Below the pieces are notes generated by a model. That model searched no databases and had not been told where the DNA came from. It saw nothing but the letters and a program-made list of their open reading frames with translations. The translations under genes and the position numbers were made by a program. From NCBI GenBank assembly GCA_017473555.1, contig JAFUKO010000068.1, positions 1-64,000 of the forward strand: a stretch of 64,000 nt of DNA, written 5' to 3'. This DNA comes from Ruminococcus sp. (lineage in GTDB: Bacteria; Bacillota; Clostridia; Oscillospirales; Acutalibacteraceae). This document shows, piece after piece, positions 33,077 to 41,290 of this stretch (position 1 is the first letter of the stretch; each line of letters opens with the position of its first letter).

Positions 33077-33097
33077 AATATTTTATGAAACTTATGA

Positions 33098-34612
33098 TTA
33101 CTTAATGAGTGATTTACCTGTCATTTCAGCAGGCTGTGGAAGCTCCAAAATTTCGAGCATTGTTGGTGCGATATCAGCGAGGCAACCGCCATCTCGAAGT
33201 GTGCAGTCTTTACCAACAACAACGAAAGGAACAGGATTAGTTGTATGAGCTGTAAATGGTGAGCCGTCTACGTCATACATTCTGTCAGCGTTGCCGTGGT
33301 CAGCAGTGATGAGTGAAATACCGCCCATCTCAGCTACTGCATCTGTAACAGCCTTAACGCCCTTGTCAACAGCCTCAACAGCAGCCTTCGCAGCGTCAAA
33401 TACACCTGTGTGACCTACCATATCGCAGTTAGCAAAGTTAAGGATGATAACATCGTACTTGCCAGTCTTGATAGCTTCAACACACTTGTCTGTTACTTCG
33501 TAAGCACTCATATGAGGCTGGAGGTCGTATGTTGCAACCTTTGGAGAAGCCACAAGAATTCTGTCCTCGCCATCGTACTGCTTTTCAACACCGCCGTTGA
33601 AGAAGAATGTTACGTGAGCGTACTTCTCTGTTTCAGCGATTCTAAGCTGAGTTTTGTTCATTTTTGAGAGATACTCGCCTAATGTGTTTGTTAAACTCTG
33701 TGGCTTGAAGGCTACCTCTACGTTTGGCATAGTAGCATCGTACTGAGTCATACAAACATAAGTGAGTGGCATCATACCGTTTCTTCTCTCAAAACCTGTG
33801 AATTCAGGATCTACGAAAGTACGGGTGATTTCTCTCGCTCTGTCAGGGCGGAAGTTGAAGAATACAACTGAGTCGTTAGCAGAAATTCTCTTTGTGCCCT
33901 CGATAACAGTAGGGATAACGAACTCATCAGTAACATCGTTTTCGTATGATTTAGCAACAGCGTCAACAGGACAAGTAGCCATTTCACCCTCGCCGTAAAC
34001 CATAGCAGCGTAAGCTTTTTCAACACGCTCCCAACGGTTATCTCTGTCCATAGCGTAGTATCTGCCTGTAACTGTAGCAATCTTACCAACGCCGATTTCG
34101 TTCATCTTATCAACGCACTCTTTAACAAAGTCTTTACCGCTTGATGGTGGAACATCACGGCCGTCTAAGAAAGCGTGTACGAATACATCAGTTAAGCCCT
34201 TTTTCTTAGCCATCTCAAGGATGCCGTAAAGGTGAGTGTTGTGTGAATGTACACCACCGCTTGATAAAAGACCGAAAAGGTGAAGTGATGTGCCGTTATT
34301 TAAAGCGTTATCCATAGCAAGGTTTAATGCCTCGTTATTAAAGAAATCGCCGTCATTGATTGATTTTGTGATTCTTGTTAACTCCTGATAAACGATGCGG
34401 CCCGCACCCATATTTGTGTGGCCAACTTCACTGTTACCCATCTGACCGTCAGGAAGACCAACGTCCATACCTGATGCACCAATCTGTGTGATAGGGTTTT
34501 CTGCAAAGATTTTATCAAGAGCAGGAGTTTCAGCTGCAGCAATAGCGTTACCATCAACAGGAGCTATGCCGAAGCCGTCCATAATAATTAAAGCAAGTGG
34601 TTTTTTAGCCAT
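33098..34612 (-). CDS. gpmI: 2,3-bisphosphoglycerate-independent phosphoglycerate mutase
   Basis: A 504-residue enzyme interconverting 3- and 2-phosphoglycerate in glycolysis. The alkaline-phosphatase-type metal site shows D12 (MDGFG) and the nucleophile S61 (GNSEVGHTNMG). The phosphotransferase part includes ADHGNADRM near residue 440. It is the last gene of the pgk-tpiA-gpmI operon, 23 bases after tpiA. The gap and eno genes that often accompany these are not in the window. Confidence 0.98.
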   Translation of the reverse strand: MAKKPLALIIMDGFGIAPVDGNAIAAAETPALDKIFAENPITQIGASGMDVGLPDGQMGNSEVGHTNMGAGRIVYQELTRITKSINDGDFFNNEALNLAMDNALNNGTSLHLFGLLSSGGVHSHNTHLYGILEMAKKKGLTDVFVHAFLDGRDVPPSSGKDFVKECVDKMNEIGVGKIATVTGRYYAMDRDNRWERVEKAYAAMVYGEGEMATCPVDAVAKSYENDVTDEFVIPTVIEGTKRISANDSVVFFNFRPDRAREITRTFVDPEFTGFERRNGMMPLTYVCMTQYDATMPNVEVAFKPQSLTNTLGEYLSKMNKTQLRIAETEKYAHVTFFFNGGVEKQYDGEDRILVASPKVATYDLQPHMSAYEVTDKCVEAIKTGKYDVIILNFANCDMVGHTGVFDAAKAAVEAVDKGVKAVTDAVAEMGGISLITADHGNADRMYDVDGSPFTAHTTNPVPFVVVGKDCTLRDGGCLADIAPTMLEILELPQPAEMTGKSLIK

Positions 34613-34635
34613 TTTAAAAATCCTCTCGATGAAAA

Positions 34636-35403
34636 TTAGTTGCTTGCAGCCTTAACGATAGCAGCAAATTTTTCAGCAACAAGTGAAGCACCGCCGATGA
34701 GACCGCCGTCAACGTTCTCTTTAGAGAGAAGCTCAGCTGCATTAGCATCGTTCATAGAACCGCCGTACTGAATTGTAACAGCCTGTGCACAGTCGTCGCA
34801 ATAAAGACCAGCAAGAACATTACGGATGATAGCACAAACCTCTTCAGCCTGATCTGCTGTAGCTGTAAGACCTGTACCGATAGCCCATACTGGCTCGTAA
34901 GCGATAACGATTCTCTTAAGCTCGTCAGCAGAAACACCCTGTAAAGCAACCTTTGTCTGGAGTGATACTGTCTCAGCTGTGATGCCCTGCTCACGCTCAG
35001 AAAGAAGCTCGCCAACACAGAGGATAACTGTTAAGCCTGCATCAAGAGCAGCTCTTACTCTCTTGTTAACTGTTACGTCTGTTTCACCGAAGTACTGTCT
35101 ACGCTCTGAGTGACCGATGATAACGTACTCAATGCCCATAGCCTTGAGCATATCAGCAGAAATTTCGCCAGTGAAAGCACCGCTCTTTTCCCAGTGGCAG
35201 TTTTCAGCACCGATTTTAACGTTTGTGCCTTCTGTAGCTTCTAATGCTACCTGTAAATCAACGAAAGGTACACAAGCGATAACGTCGCAGTCAGCGTCCT
35301 TTACGAGTGGTGTAATCTGTGTTAAAAGCTCTTTAGCTTCAGCTGGAGTTTTGTTCATTTTCCAGTTGCCGGCAATGATAGACTTACGAACGAGTTTATT
35401 CAT
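34636..35403 (-). CDS. tpiA: Triosephosphate isomerase
   Basis: A 255-residue TIM-barrel enzyme interconverting dihydroxyacetone phosphate and glyceraldehyde 3-phosphate. The start of the barrel, AGNWKMNKT, supplies Asn and Lys. The catalytic His is in GHSERR and the catalytic Glu in AYEPVWAIGTG. The phosphate-binding GGSMN and GGLIGGASL are present. AGAGG lies 9 bases upstream of the start. Confidence 0.98.
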   Translation of the reverse strand: MNKLVRKSIIAGNWKMNKTPAEAKELLTQITPLVKDADCDVIACVPFVDLQVALEATEGTNVKIGAENCHWEKSGAFTGEISADMLKAMGIEYVIIGHSERRQYFGETDVTVNKRVRAALDAGLTVILCVGELLSEREQGITAETVSLQTKVALQGVSADELKRIVIAYEPVWAIGTGLTATADQAEEVCAIIRNVLAGLYCDDCAQAVTIQYGGSMNDANAAELLSKENVDGGLIGGASLVAEKFAAIVKAASN

Positions 35404-35446
35404 AGTAATTACCTCTTTATGTTAAATTTAGTTTTATCAAATTGAA

Positions 35447-35466
35447 GGGCGGAACTATGTCCGCCC
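35447..35466 (-). promoter_or_regulatory. Intercistronic hairpin between pgk and tpiA
   Basis: GGGCGGA (35447-35453) pairs with TCCGCCC (35460-35466). There is no clear U-run, so it is more likely an mRNA processing or stability hairpin, or a weak attenuator, than a full terminator. Confidence 0.5.
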
Positions 35467-35481
35467 TATCTTAAAGTCAGA

Positions 35482-36690
35482 TTATTTGTCGCCGATAGCT
35501 GCGATACCAGGAAGAACCTTGCCCTCGAGATATTCGAGTGATGCGCCGCCACCTGTAGAGATGTGGCTCATCTTGTCAGCAAAGCCGAGGTTGATAACAG
35601 CAGCAGCAGAGTCACCGCCACCGATGATGGTTGTAGCGTCTGTTTCAGCTAAAGCCTTAGCAACAGCGATTGTACCGTTAGCAAAGCACTTGTTCTCAGA
35701 AACGCCCATAGGACCGTTCCATACAACTGTCTTAGCGTTCTTAACAGCGTTAGCATAAAGCTCAGCAGTCTTAGGACCGATATCAAGACCCTCAAGGTTA
35801 GCAGGGATTGCTTCTGCAGAGTGAACTTCTGTATCAACAGGAGCATCGATTGGGTCTGGGAAATCCTTTGCACAAACACAGTCAACAGGGAGTAAGAGCT
35901 CTTTACCGAGTTCCTTAGCCTTGTTGATCATCTCAAGACAGTAGTCAAGCTTTGTATCATCAACAAGTGACTTACCAACTTCCTTGCCTAAAGCTTTAGC
36001 GAATGTGTAAGACATACCGCCACCGATGATGAGTGTGTCGCACTTGTCAAGTAAGTTAGAGATAACGTTTAACTTGTCAGCAACCTTAGCACCGCCTAAG
36101 ATAGCAACGAAAGGACGAACAGGGTTCTCAACAGCGTTGCCGAGGTAGTCGATTTCTTTCTGCATAAGGTAACCTACAGCAGTTTCCTTGATGTGCTCTG
36201 TTACACCAACAGTTGAGCAGTGTGCTCTATGTGAAGAACCAAAAGCGTCCATAACGAAGCAGTCAGCTAATGAAGCAAGCTCACTCTTGAATGGCTCAAG
36301 GTTCTTTGTCTCTTCTTTTCTGAAACGTGTGTTCTGAAGGAGAACTACGTCGCCGTCTTTCATTTGAGCAACAGCTTTCTTAGCGTTCTCGCCAACAACT
36401 TCGTCATCGTTAGCAAAAACAACCTCTTTGCCTAAAAGCTCAGAGAGTCTTACAGCAACAGGAGCTAAAGAGAATTTCTCTTCTGGGCCGTTCTTTGGCT
36501 TGCCAAGGTGTGAGCAAAGGATAAGCTTGCCGCCGTCTGCTAAAATCTTCTTGATTGTATCAAGAGCAGCAGTAATTCTGTTGTCGTTAGTGATAACGCC
36601 GTCCTTTAAAGGAACGTTGAAGTCACAACGGCAGAGAACTCTCTTACCGCTGAAGTTGATGTCGTCAACTGTGTACTTGTTGAGTTTCAT
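35482..36690 (-). CDS. pgk: Phosphoglycerate kinase
   Basis: A 402-residue enzyme moving the phosphate of 1,3-bisphosphoglycerate to ADP. The N-terminal signature [15 protein letters not shown], the substrate-binding HLGKP and the nucleotide-binding GGGDSAAAV and [13 protein letters not shown] are intact. It is the first gene of the operon, with its own promoter at 36750-36779. Confidence 0.98.
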   Translation of the reverse strand: MKLNKYTVDDINFSGKRVLCRCDFNVPLKDGVITNDNRITAALDTIKKILADGGKLILCSHLGKPKNGPEEKFSLAPVAVRLSELLGKEVVFANDDEVVGENAKKAVAQMKDGDVVLLQNTRFRKEETKNLEPFKSELASLADCFVMDAFGSSHRAHCSTVGVTEHIKETAVGYLMQKEIDYLGNAVENPVRPFVAILGGAKVADKLNVISNLLDKCDTLIIGGGMSYTFAKALGKEVGKSLVDDTKLDYCLEMINKAKELGKELLLPVDCVCAKDFPDPIDAPVDTEVHSAEAIPANLEGLDIGPKTAELYANAVKNAKTVVWNGPMGVSENKCFANGTIAVAKALAETDATTIIGGGDSAAAVINLGFADKMSHISTGGGASLEYLEGKVLPGIAAIGDK

Positions 36691-36749
36691 AAGTAATCAT
36701 CCTTTCAGATATTGAATATTGAAAAAATATTCCAAATTTGTACATGTTA

Positions 36750-36779
36750 ATTATATAACAATATATAGCGTGTTTTCAA
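36750..36779 (-). promoter_or_regulatory. Promoter of the pgk-tpiA-gpmI operon
   Basis: On the minus strand TTGAAA (36779-36774), an 18-base spacer and TATAAT (36755-36750) precede pgk by about 60 bases. Confidence 0.7.
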
Positions 36780-36867
36780 TAGTCAAAAACACTAATATTT
36801 TGCCCATATTTTCATACAATTATATCACAAAAAATACTCTTAAAAATCAGGGGTTAAAATTAACACC

Positions 36868-36897
36868 TTGTAGGGGCGACTATTGGTCGTCCACCGT
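36868..36897. repeat. Palindromic dispersed-repeat-like unit
   Basis: TAGGGGCGACTATTGGTCGTCC is an imperfect palindrome around TATTGG. Similar GGGGCGAC-type palindromes are scattered between genes in many Clostridia. It lies just past the trmL stop and may also help end that transcript. Only one copy is in this window. Confidence 0.35.
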
Positions 36898-36911
36898 GCT
36901 TACACAAACAA

Positions 36912-37409
36912 TCACCACTTGTGATTATGAAGCTGTCCGACCTCTAATAATGACGGGTAATCCCACTGTCTTAACGCTTCGTAGGTAGCGATAGCAACAG
37001 CGTTTGAGAGATTAAGCGAGCGAGCTTCGTCAATCATAGGAATTCTCACGCAACTGTCACGGTTTTCAAGGAGCAGTTCTTCAGGAAGTCCCTTGGTTTC
37101 TTTACCGAAAACGAGATATGCACCGTCAGGATATTTTACGTCACTGTGACGATGCAGAGCTTTTGTTGTAAAAAAGTAAAACTGCTTGCCTTTGTTTTTT
37201 TCAAAAAATTCTGCCTGGTTCTCATAGTATGTGATGTCTAAATACTGCCAGTAATCAAGACCGGCACGTTTAAAATGCTTGTCGTTTATCTCAAAGCCAA
37301 ATGGTTTGACTAAATGCAGTCGTGCGCCGGTTGCAGCACAAGTACGGGAAATGTTTCCTGTATTCTGCGGAATTTCAGGCTCGATGAGTACAATATTTAA
37401 TTCTGCCAA
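36912..37409 (-). CDS. trmL: tRNA (cytidine(34)-2'-O)-methyltransferase
   Basis: A 165-residue SPOUT methyltransferase that adds a 2'-O-methyl group to the wobble base of certain leucine tRNAs. The family start IVLIEPEIPQNTGNISRTCA and the knotted C-terminal FGKETKGLPEELL and RSLNLSNAVAI are clear. Length is standard. It appears monocistronic. Confidence 0.95.
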   Translation of the reverse strand: MAELNIVLIEPEIPQNTGNISRTCAATGARLHLVKPFGFEINDKHFKRAGLDYWQYLDITYYENQAEFFEKNKGKQFYFFTTKALHRHSDVKYPDGAYLVFGKETKGLPEELLLENRDSCVRIPMIDEARSLNLSNAVAIATYEALRQWDYPSLLEVGQLHNHKW

Positions 37410-37482
37410 AAGTTATCACCTCTAACCTATTTTAAAATGGAGATAGTATTATTGCAAGTCTTTTTTAAAAGGAGGTAAAATT

Positions 37483-37668
37483 GTGGCAAAAGGAAATGCT
37501 ATGGGAATCGCAAAAGGCGTGGCTGTCGGTATGGCGACAGGCATGCTCGCAGGATATGTCGGCAAGGTGATGATGGACACAGGTAAGCACGGTCTCAAAA
37601 AGAAAGCCAACAAGGCACTGGACACAATGGAAAACATTGCATCTACCGCTAAATATATATTCAGATGA
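37483..37668 (+). CDS. Small glycine-zipper membrane protein
   Basis: A 61-residue protein starting with GTG at 37483, after AAAGGAGG. Residues 5-32 contain a chain of small-residue repeats (GMATGMLAGYVGKVMM) that could form a membrane-inserted glycine zipper, and the C-terminal half is basic and helical. Function unknown. It stands alone between trmL (divergent) and a terminator. Confidence 0.7.
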   Translation: MAKGNAMGIAKGVAVGMATGMLAGYVGKVMMDTGKHGLKKKANKALDTMENIASTAKYIFR

Positions 37669-37713
37669 TTTTAAGGGCACGGTTTATTTCCGTGCATTAA
37701 GACAATAAAACAA

Positions 37714-37746
37714 AACAGCACCGCTGATTACTAAGCGGTGCTGTTT
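37714..37746 (+). terminator. Terminator after the small membrane protein gene
   Basis: AACAGCACCGCT pairs with AGCGGTGCTGTT; the T-tract is short (TTTGCG). Confidence 0.7.
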
Positions 37747-37778
37747 GCGTATATTCACAAAAATAAAGGTCGTTATTA

Positions 37779-37807
37779 TTGACAACCTGTAGGATAGGGG
37801 GTATAAT
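37779..37807 (+). promoter_or_regulatory. Strong sigma-A promoter of the BspA-like gene
   Basis: TTGACA (37779-37784), a 17-base spacer and TATAAT (37802-37807) match the consensus perfectly, 45 bases before the start. Confidence 0.85.
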
Positions 37808-37851
37808 ATAGGTGACTACTAGTTGTACACAAATAAAAAGGAGTAGTAATT

Positions 37852-39267
37852 ATGAAAAAGATATTATGTTTAGCGCTCAGTTTTATTATGATAGTTTCTC
37901 TTGCAACATCGTTTAGTGCGAGTGTTACTATGAATAAATCTTTAGACGCAAGTAGTGATGAGGCGTCTAAAGATAGTACCATTCCAGAGGGATATACAGA
38001 GACAGGTTCTTGCGGTAAGAACGCTTTTTGGTATTACTATGACGATACAAAAACTCTCATAATCAGCGGTGAGGGCAAGGTCGAAAGACCTGACTTCTAC
38101 AAACCAACCTTTGATTATCATGGGTTGCCTTTTGAAAAAGCCATCATTGAAGAGGGTATAACAGAGCTTGGCAGTTATGCTTTTTCAAAATGCGAGTTTT
38201 TAAAGGAAGTTTCGCTTCCTGACAGCCTTACGAGAATTGAGGATTCTATATTTGGGTATTGTAAGAGTTTGAAAAGTATTACTATTCCCAAAAATGTCAG
38301 TTATTGGGGTATGAATAACTTTTACTATTGTGAATCTCTTGAAGAAATCATAGTTGACCCTGAGAATACTACTTTCGATAGCAGAGATAACTGTAACGGT
38401 GTTGTGGTTACTCAAACAAATATGTTAAGATATGCTTGCAAAAACACAACAATTCCTGAGAGTGTTACAAGTATTGGATCAATGACATATTGCGGTGTAA
38501 TGGGTGTGACAGAAATTACAATACCTGATAACGTTACAAGTATATATGGTCAGGCTTTTCAAGAATGTGTTGACCTTGAAACAGTCAAGTTGCATCCTAA
38601 TGTTAACTTATATCCTTCAGGTATATTCAGTAAGTGTAAAAAACTGAAAAACGTTTATCTTCCTTCTGGTATAACAGAGATTGGTATGCAGGAATTCAGC
38701 GAATGTACAAGTCTTGAGAGTATTGTAATACCTGCAAGCGTTAAGTGGATTAATCAATCTGCTTTTCTTAATTGTACATCTCTTAAATCGGTTACCATTG
38801 AAAACGGAGTTAAAGCTTTAGGCCCGGGTGCTTTTACCGGATGTACAAGTCTGGAAGAGGTTGTTCTGCCAAAGTCTGTAGATACAATCCAGATAGCGAC
38901 ATTTAAAGATTGTGCAGCTATGAAAAGTGTGACTGTGTATAATCCGGAGTGCGAGATTGGTGATATGGACATAACATTTCCAGCGAACGCTGTCATCTAC
39001 GGATATGAAGGCTCTACAGCACAGCAATATGCTGAAAAATATGCAAGAGAGTTTATCGCTTTACCTGAGCCAGAGTATGCTATCGGCGATGTAGATTTAG
39101 ACGGCGATGTTTCAATCATGGATGCAACAGAAATCCAGATGGTTGAAGCACGACTCAAAGAATGGAAATCTGAAAACTGTGAGGCACTGGGCGACGTTGA
39201 TAACGACGGTGAAGTATCTGTGCTCGACGCTACCGAAATACAGCTTATCATTGCAGGACTGGCCTAA
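37852..39267 (+). CDS. Secreted BspA-like leucine-rich repeat protein with C-terminal dockerin
   Basis: A 471-residue secreted protein. The signal peptide covers about residues 1-24. Repeats of the LRR_5/BspA type (FSKCEFLKEVSLPDSLTRI and similar) fill about 95-390. The C-terminal 65 residues are a type I dockerin with two calcium-binding loops, GDVDLDGDVSIMDATEIQ and GDVDNDGEVSVLDATEIQ. Dockerins plug into cohesins of scaffoldin proteins, so this protein should be carried on a cell-surface complex. BspA-like repeats are common in adhesins. No catalytic domain is present. Confidence 0.92.
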   Translation: MKKILCLALSFIMIVSLATSFSASVTMNKSLDASSDEASKDSTIPEGYTETGSCGKNAFWYYYDDTKTLIISGEGKVERPDFYKPTFDYHGLPFEKAIIEEGITELGSYAFSKCEFLKEVSLPDSLTRIEDSIFGYCKSLKSITIPKNVSYWGMNNFYYCESLEEIIVDPENTTFDSRDNCNGVVVTQTNMLRYACKNTTIPESVTSIGSMTYCGVMGVTEITIPDNVTSIYGQAFQECVDLETVKLHPNVNLYPSGIFSKCKKLKNVYLPSGITEIGMQEFSECTSLESIVIPASVKWINQSAFLNCTSLKSVTIENGVKALGPGAFTGCTSLEEVVLPKSVDTIQIATFKDCAAMKSVTVYNPECEIGDMDITFPANAVIYGYEGSTAQQYAEKYAREFIALPEPEYAIGDVDLDGDVSIMDATEIQMVEARLKEWKSENCEALGDVDNDGEVSVLDATEIQLIIAGLA

Positions 39268-39287
39268 AACTGAATATGGCATAATAA

Positions 39288-39323
39288 AAGCACCGCATAT
39301 TTTTATGCGGTGCTTGCTTTTTA
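39288..39323 (+). terminator. Terminator of the BspA-like gene
   Basis: AAGCACCGCATA pairs with TATGCGGTGCTT across TTTT; GCTTTTT follows. Confidence 0.88.
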
Positions 39324-39337
39324 TTACTGGTTTACAG

Positions 39338-39802
39338 TTACTCACAGTAATCGTAGCTGAGCTTTTCAACAGTCCAGTCTTTGATTACATCATAATATTT
39401 GCACAGCTCTTCGTGAGCTTTCTCGACATTGTGCGCAAGGTAGTTTCCACACTCGATTTTTGAGTTGCCCGGAATCTCACCCTCGTGGTCACGACATTTC
39501 TTTACGATATCTTTAATGAGATTCAAAGCTGTGTTGAGCTCTAAATCTCTTGTCAGAAAATAAAAACCCGTCATACATCCCATCGGTCCGAAGTAAATCA
39601 CGTTGTCACTGTACTCACTGTTTCTTACATATGTTGCAAACAGATGCTCGATTGTGTGCATAGCGTATGGTTCTAAAAACGGGGGAGTGTTCGGCTTGAT
39701 AAAACGCAGGTCAAAGGTGGTGATATCTCCGTCAATTCGTGATATATACATACCTTTTTCCAGTTTGTTGTGGTCTACTGTAAAGCTTGCTATTTTTTTC
39801 AT
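39338..39802 (-). CDS. luxS: S-ribosylhomocysteine lyase (AI-2 synthase)
   Basis: A 154-residue metalloenzyme splitting S-ribosylhomocysteine into homocysteine and the precursor of autoinducer-2. The metal site has H49 and H53 (HTIEHLFAT) and C118 (ECGN), with the catalytic Cys76 in GPMGCMTGFY. Length is typical. It lies 11 bases after the GH25 lysozyme gene on the same strand, so the two share a transcript, which is an unusual partner. Confidence 0.97.
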   Translation of the reverse strand: MKKIASFTVDHNKLEKGMYISRIDGDITTFDLRFIKPNTPPFLEPYAMHTIEHLFATYVRNSEYSDNVIYFGPMGCMTGFYFLTRDLELNTALNLIKDIVKKCRDHEGEIPGNSKIECGNYLAHNVEKAHEELCKYYDVIKDWTVEKLSYDYCE

Positions 39803-39813
39803 AATACCCTCAC

Positions 39814-40761
39814 TTAATAGTTTTTAAGACAGATGTTCATATCAACGTTGCCTTCAATTCCGTCTACCTGACCCTCAATATTGTACTGCCACATAGTAAA
39901 GTTGTAGTACATTGACGGGGTTTCCTCATAGTCAGCAACCCAGAAGTCGACATCCTTTAGTTCTTCGAGGTTATACTTGTAGTACATAAGCTGAGTGTTT
40001 GAGTAGATAATAGCCTTGTTGCCACTTTGATTTATTGTATCGCAGAAAGCTAAAGCAGCTGCGGTCAAATCCTCATTAGTTACGTTGTCGGTACGGGCTG
40101 AATCACCCTCGATTGTTTCCCAGTCAAAAGCAATCGGATAGTCGAAATCCATATGTTTGATGAGCTCGAGTGTGTAAAGAGCCTCGGCTGTTCCTTCCTC
40201 TGCGTTTTTAGCCTGAGAGAAGAAGTATCCGCCGACTTTAAGTCCTGCTGCTTTTGCTTTGTTGTAGTAGTCATCAAGATTTGCATCAACAAAGAACTCA
40301 CCCTCTTCAGAGTAGTATCTTCCTCCGATTCTTATCATTACAAATTCAAATCCCTGATTTTTTAAAGCGTTGAAGTCAACATCACCCTGATATTCTGACA
40401 GGTCAACACCCATACATGATGCAACTTCATTATCTATGTAGTATGTCATCATACCATTTTCGTCTACAACAAAATTTGTATTGTCATATGCGTTTTTAGG
40501 GAAACCGTGCACAGCATCGATTTCGATTGTTCCTAAAAACGGGTCGTTGATAGTGATTTTTTCACCTTTCTTAACTACATCAGGCTCCTGCTCAACAAAA
40601 AGAGTCTCTTTTGGGGTGTCATCACTGATGTTGTTATTGTTACGATTACAGCTTGTGAAAATTACCACAACCATTGCGATAAGTAGGATAACTGACAATA
40701 TTATTATGAGTAAAGGGTTTATGCCCTTATTCTGTGCGTGTCTGCCGGTATTTGAAAACAT
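39814..40761 (-). CDS. Membrane-anchored GH25 lysozyme-like protein
   Basis: A 315-residue protein with a membrane helix at about 16-36 and a family 25 glycoside hydrolase domain (about 117-312). GVDLSEYQGDVDF starts the barrel, and the catalytic acidic residues fit D213 and E215 in FDWETIEG. D120 at the first strand is also present. Such enzymes cut the beta-1,4 bond of peptidoglycan. The domain faces outside the cell and may remodel the wall. It heads the transcript with luxS. Confidence 0.93.
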   Translation of the reverse strand: MFSNTGRHAQNKGINPLLIIILSVILLIAMVVVIFTSCNRNNNNISDDTPKETLFVEQEPDVVKKGEKITINDPFLGTIEIDAVHGFPKNAYDNTNFVVDENGMMTYYIDNEVASCMGVDLSEYQGDVDFNALKNQGFEFVMIRIGGRYYSEEGEFFVDANLDDYYNKAKAAGLKVGGYFFSQAKNAEEGTAEALYTLELIKHMDFDYPIAFDWETIEGDSARTDNVTNEDLTAAALAFCDTINQSGNKAIIYSNTQLMYYKYNLEELKDVDFWVADYEETPSMYYNFTMWQYNIEGQVDGIEGNVDMNICLKNY

Positions 40762-40852
40762 AGAAATAACCTCCGTTTCAACAATTTATGCTACGAGGAT
40801 ACCATAAAAACCGACTAAAGTAAACAAATTTAACAGTATGTTTACTTTTGCC

Positions 40853-40881
40853 TTGAAAATGTTTACACTTTCTTTTATAAT
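40853..40881 (+). promoter_or_regulatory. Sigma-A promoter of the 81-residue protein gene
   Basis: TTGAAA (40853-40858), a 17-base spacer and TATAAT (40876-40881). Upstream, GTAAAC (40820-40825) and GTTTAC (40840-40845) form a spaced inverted repeat. Confidence 0.7.
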
Positions 40882-40908
40882 TAACTAAATAGTGAAAGGG
40901 GGATGCTT

Positions 40909-41154
40909 GTGCAGGTTTTGGGATACAAAAAGAAGTCTAAAGCTGAGTTGCTTAAAGCTGTTGATGAATGTGTATCTATAAGCCAAGTGTGTGCACTTGT
41001 ACAGCATGAGGGGCTTGTCCTGCAAATGCAGTGTCTTCCCGGTGCTTCAAATATCCCTAAAAAAGAACTCAGCACAGGTGAAATGGTCGTTAAATCCCCG
41101 CTAGATAACTTAAAGGACAGGGTAAAAATCGCTATTATATGTCAAAGAATATAA
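40909..41154 (+). CDS. Small protein of unknown function
   Basis: An 81-residue protein if it starts at GTG 40909; the ATG at 40903 directly abuts the AAAGGGGG ribosome binding site and is less likely. No family is recognised. It is soluble and mixed charged, with three cysteines (VSISQVCALVQHE and MQCLPG). It has its own promoter and terminator, which supports a real gene. Confidence 0.6.
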   Translation: MQVLGYKKKSKAELLKAVDECVSISQVCALVQHEGLVLQMQCLPGASNIPKKELSTGEMVVKSPLDNLKDRVKIAIICQRI

Positions 41155-41161
41155 CTACTTT

Positions 41162-41191
41162 AAAGTACAGGAAACTGTACTTTATTTTTTT
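41162..41191 (+). terminator. Terminator of the 81-residue protein gene
   Basis: AAAGTACAG pairs with CTGTACTTT across GAAA, followed by ATTTTTTT. Confidence 0.9.
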
Positions 41192-41223
41192 ACCTAAACT
41201 TGTGCACTTTAGCTAAAATTTTC

Positions 41224-41252
41224 TTGATATCCTACGAAAATAGTAGTACAAT
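41224..41252 (+). promoter_or_regulatory. Sigma-A promoter of the phosphoesterase/dockerin gene
   Basis: TTGATA (41224-41229), a 17-base spacer and TACAAT (41247-41252), 39 bases before the start codon. Confidence 0.7.
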
Positions 41253-41290
41253 TACATTGGTAGCTATATTAACATTTTAAGGAGGTTAAT

